Source of the DNA: Amorphophallus konjac
Taxonomy: Eukaryota > Streptophyta > Magnoliopsida > Alismatales > Araceae
Assembly (NCBI GenBank): GCA_022559845.1
Contig: CM040121.1
Span: forward strand, 513,216,566-513,280,565
DNA length: 64,000 bases
Reading direction: 5' to 3'
The notes below the pieces were generated by a model. It did no database searches. It was given only the letters and a program-made list of their open reading frames with translations, and was not told the origin of the DNA. Shown here piece by piece: positions 61,789 through 64,000 of the stretch; position 1 is the stretch's first letter; each line of letters starts with the position of its first letter. Position numbers and translations under genes: made by a program.

Positions 61789-62831
61789 TGTCATCCCCTT
61801 CATCAGTGCGCGTAGCGGTGGCTTCCCCAGCAGAAGAGCCGTCTCCTCTGCGTCCTCCTCGGTCCCTTGTCGTCACTGGTTCTGCTGCAGATGCCCTCTT
61901 CCTTTTTTTTTAATCCTCTTCCATGTTCATGCATTTTACAAGCCTTTCTTATGTTCGTATATGATATGCTCTGGTAAGTTTCATATTAAACGGATGCAGT
62001 GGTTGTTTTGTTCTTAACCTCTGCACAAGTATTATTTTTCGTTGGACCTCTACCATGCTTTGTGTATGCTCTGTACACTGTATTGGGCCTAACATCTACC
62101 TTGCTTTGATAAGAGCACACGGAAATGGACTTCCATATTGTTATTACTTGCCAGGAAAGCATGTAAATATGTTCAAATTTTATTCCACCACATTAAGGCA
62201 TACTATTGCTTAGGGTTGATTGGGTGTTAATTCACATGACATAAACCTTGTTCATGCACTTGAACTAGCAGACTTAAATCCCCTACCCCACTATATCATG
62301 CTTCATGCAGTGTAACCTTAAACCTACATGCTTTCTGATCTACAAACTTGCTCTTATGGATTGGACTTCATATTAAATTTGCTGCAATTATTATGTCTGT
62401 CATACCTATTGTCTTTTATAACACCTTACATGCAGAGAATTGAGGTTCAGAAAATGGGAAGGTATAAATGCTATGTAGTGTGGGTTGGTCGCGAACCCGG
62501 TGTATATTATAGTTGGCCCGAATGCTTTGTCCAAGTGAATGGATACCCTGGAGCTCGTTATAAGGGTTTTCACTCGGTAGAGGAAGCACATGCTGCTATA
62601 AATGGGGTTGGCAATAGCAGGCATACGTATGTTGATCATCCTCAACTACAGGAAAGGCACATGCCTACATATCATGCAAGTCCCGTGCCTGACTATGATT
62701 CAAGGAACCAGGCACTACGCCAACAGACTACACAAATGTCAAATGTGCCTTGTATTATTGTTGTTCTATTATGTACTCTAGTAGTGTTGCTCCTCTTCAT
62801 ATTAGTTGCTTTGTTATTACTGTTGTTATAG
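61789..62831 (+). CDS. Small protein with RNase H1 hybrid-binding (Cauli_VI-like) domain and hydrophobic tail
   Basis: Exon 62436-62831 encodes CYVVWVGREPGVYYSWPECF and QVNGYPGARYKGFHSVEEAHAAI, the RNA/DNA hybrid-binding domain found at the N-terminus of eukaryotic RNase H1 and in caulimovirus viroplasmin. A polar linker and a 25-residue run of Leu/Val/Ile at the C-terminus follow, which would be a tail anchor if translated. An ATG at 61789 (MSSPSSVRVAVASP) may be exon 1, but its splice site was not resolved. No RNase H catalytic domain follows. The function is unknown and the domain call rests on motif likeness. Confidence 0.55.
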
Positions 62832-62974
62832 GTAAGGAAGTGTACTACGCTTGGTCTGCATAGGGAAATAATGTACTGGACATTTTACTCGTTGACAACG
62901 ACTTGGTTATTTCATCTTTGATGTCTTGGTGATGGACGTGCATTGTGTGATGTGTAGACTTTGATCGGATTGTA

Positions 62975-63103
62975 ATGGAATTTGTAATGGAGGACGATGA
63001 AATGTTCAACGACATTGAGGAGGCTATTTTAGACCAACTGGAAGATGAGGAGATGGCACCACCAATCCGGAGACGGATGTTGTGGGGAGATTGTGTGGGA
63101 TAA
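62975..63103 (+). pseudogene. Acidic 42-residue fragment, possibly the start of a Harbinger-type nuclease
   Basis: MEFVMEDDEMFNDIEE... ending PPIRRRMLWGDCVG. An acidic stretch followed by an Arg-rich block and a GDR-like motif resembles the N-terminus of PIF/Harbinger nucleases. The frame stops at 63101, and an LTR begins at 63115, so it cannot be tested further here. Confidence 0.25.
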
Positions 63104-63302
63104 TGTGTGTCTCATGTTGTGTCTCCTTTAACTTGATTATCTGAATTTAATTTCTAATTAAGTTTTGATGATTGGCAACAATATATTTTGTCTTCAACTT
63201 TTGGATATTGGCAAATTGTGATATTCTGAATCTACTTTTCATTATGGCAACACTGTTAGTATCTTATAGCCTCTCATGTTAGTGTGTATGTGTTTCTCAC
63301 TA

Positions 63303-63690
63303 AGGTCGGTGCATGTTCATACATGTTGCATTTGAATGTCGGTGCATGTTCATACATGTTGCATATGAAGGTCGGTGCATATTCATAGTGCTGCATATGA
63401 AAGTCGGTGCACGCTCATAGTATTGCATATGTCGGTCGGTGCATGTTCATGCATGTCGCATATGGAGGTCAGTGCATGTCTGCATGTAAGCACATGAGGT
63501 CGGTGCACATGTTCAGTGTTGCATTTCAGGTCAGTGCACATGAACAAAATACTGCATGCAAAGGTCGGTGCACATTGTCACTGTTGCACACTAAGGTCTG
63601 AGCATATGTGCATGAGCGCACACTAAGGTATGAGCATATGCGCAATTTTAGGTCTGAGCATATGTGCAATTTTAGGTCTGAACATATGAA
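63303..63690 (+). repeat. Minisatellite with 20-34-bp units
   Basis: About 13 units with core AAGGTCGGTGCATGTTCATA ending in GTTGCATATG, degenerating rightward to AGGTCTGAGCATATGTGCA. Confidence 0.92.
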
Positions 63691-63837
63691 AGGCAGGTTG
63701 AGTTAGAAAGACAGGTCGAGTTTAATCAGTGTCGTTTGATGATTAGGAAAGCTTCAGATTCGTGTTGGTAGAGTTAGGATCACTAGGACACGGTTAAATC
63801 CTTCAAACGAACTTGAGTTTCTTCAAGTTTTACTACC

Positions 63838-64000
63838 ATGAGTTATTTGTCACCGTTACAGAGCTATTTGTCACTTCTAATGGCTATTTGTCACTCATAA
63901 CGAGCTATTTGTCACCCTTATTGCCCCCTAGGCATCGCCTTTGTTTCGCTTCATCACATATTGTGACTTCTGTTATCGATTTATCACCCTTACGAGATAT
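63838..64000 (+). repeat. CTATTTGTCACCC motif cluster at the right edge
   Basis: Four consecutive units at 20-22-bp spacing (63843-63925: TTATTTGTCACCGTTA, CTATTTGTCACTTCTA, CTATTTGTCACTCATA, CTATTTGTCACCCTTA) and a fifth near 63980. This is the clearest tandem form of the motif in the window. Confidence 0.85.

Larger units (their letters stand above)
24576..64000 (-). mobile_element. CACTA-2 (En/Spm) transposon, left (3') end; right end not in window
   Basis: The TIR at 24576 reads TACTACAAGAAAAAT (first C changed to T). It is followed by dense subterminal repeats, a TNPA-like gene and a TNPD transposase, all on the minus strand in the normal En/Spm order. No opposite terminus or matching subterminal repeats occur before 64000. 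Whether 53460-63114 belongs to the element or to its flank is therefore open. At least three retroelements are nested in the TNPA-like gene. Confidence 0.75.
63115..64000. mobile_element. Copia-type LTR, start only
   Basis: TGTTGTGTCTCC followed by AAGTTTTGATGATTGGCAACA resembles the starts of the LTRs at 25909 and 58228 (TGTTGTGCCC ... GTTTTGATGATG). It includes a minisatellite and a motif cluster and runs off the window. TCTCA (63110-63114) would be the target duplication. Confidence 0.5.

Overview
The window is nuclear DNA of a flowering plant, and nearly all of it can be read as nested transposable elements. The plant assignment rests on Tekay-type chromoviruses primed by initiator-Met tRNA, a Tat-type Ty3/gypsy integrase, Ty1/copia remnants, CACTA (En/Spm) elements with TNP2-type and Ptta/En/Spm-type genes, and plant mobile domain (PMD) and Ulp1 genes carried by elements. 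No species can be named from the sequence. I see no rRNA, tRNA, CRISPR array or clear single-copy host gene.

Left part (1-24575). CACTA-1 ends at 6566 and runs off the left edge. It carries a decayed minus-strand transposase, itself broken at 530 by an LTR. CACTA-1 sits in the RNase H region of a minus-strand gypsy element (gypsy-2, 6567-21180). The reverse transcriptase of gypsy-2 is split by a complete 9-kb chromovirus derivative (gypsy-1, 7220-16174, target duplication GCATT/GTATT). Gypsy-2 in turn sits in the integrase of a deleted copia element (21181-21617). Another LTR (LTR-3, 21618-24575) has entered the same copia remnant and is cut by CACTA-2.

Central and right part (24576 to about 63114). 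CACTA-2 starts at 24576 with a TIR and dense subterminal repeats, and its other end lies beyond the window. On the minus strand it carries a TNPD/TNP2 transposase (48750-52449) followed by a Ptta/En/Spm (TNPA-like) gene (exons between 48636 and 25697). On the plus strand it, or its flank, carries a PMD-Ulp1 gene (55433-60508) and a small gene with an RNase H1 hybrid-binding domain (61789-62831). Five retroelement pieces lie inside this interval: a copia LTR (25909-27732), a 17.85-kb Tat-like element (29156-47006, duplication ACAGC), two solo LTRs (47430-48199, CTAAG; 58228-60181, CCATG) and a copia-like LTR at the right edge (63115 on).

The most unusual part is the Tat-like element. It has intact LTRs and target duplication but no recognisable protease, reverse transcriptase or RNase H. 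It keeps a damaged integrase and an unexplained 590-codon frame, and between integrase and 3' LTR it holds three related units on the opposite strand. Unit A is a seven-exon PMD/coiled-coil gene whose exons splice into an uninterrupted 698-residue frame with its own TATA box. Unit C is a 5'-truncated relative and unit B a PMD-only relative, both broken. Other notable signals are hairpin arrays in the LTRs of two unrelated families, a tandemly amplified 36-nt symmetric microexon in the TNPA-like gene, and a roughly 21-bp motif (CTATTTGTCACCCTTA) recurring in clusters across several unrelated elements.
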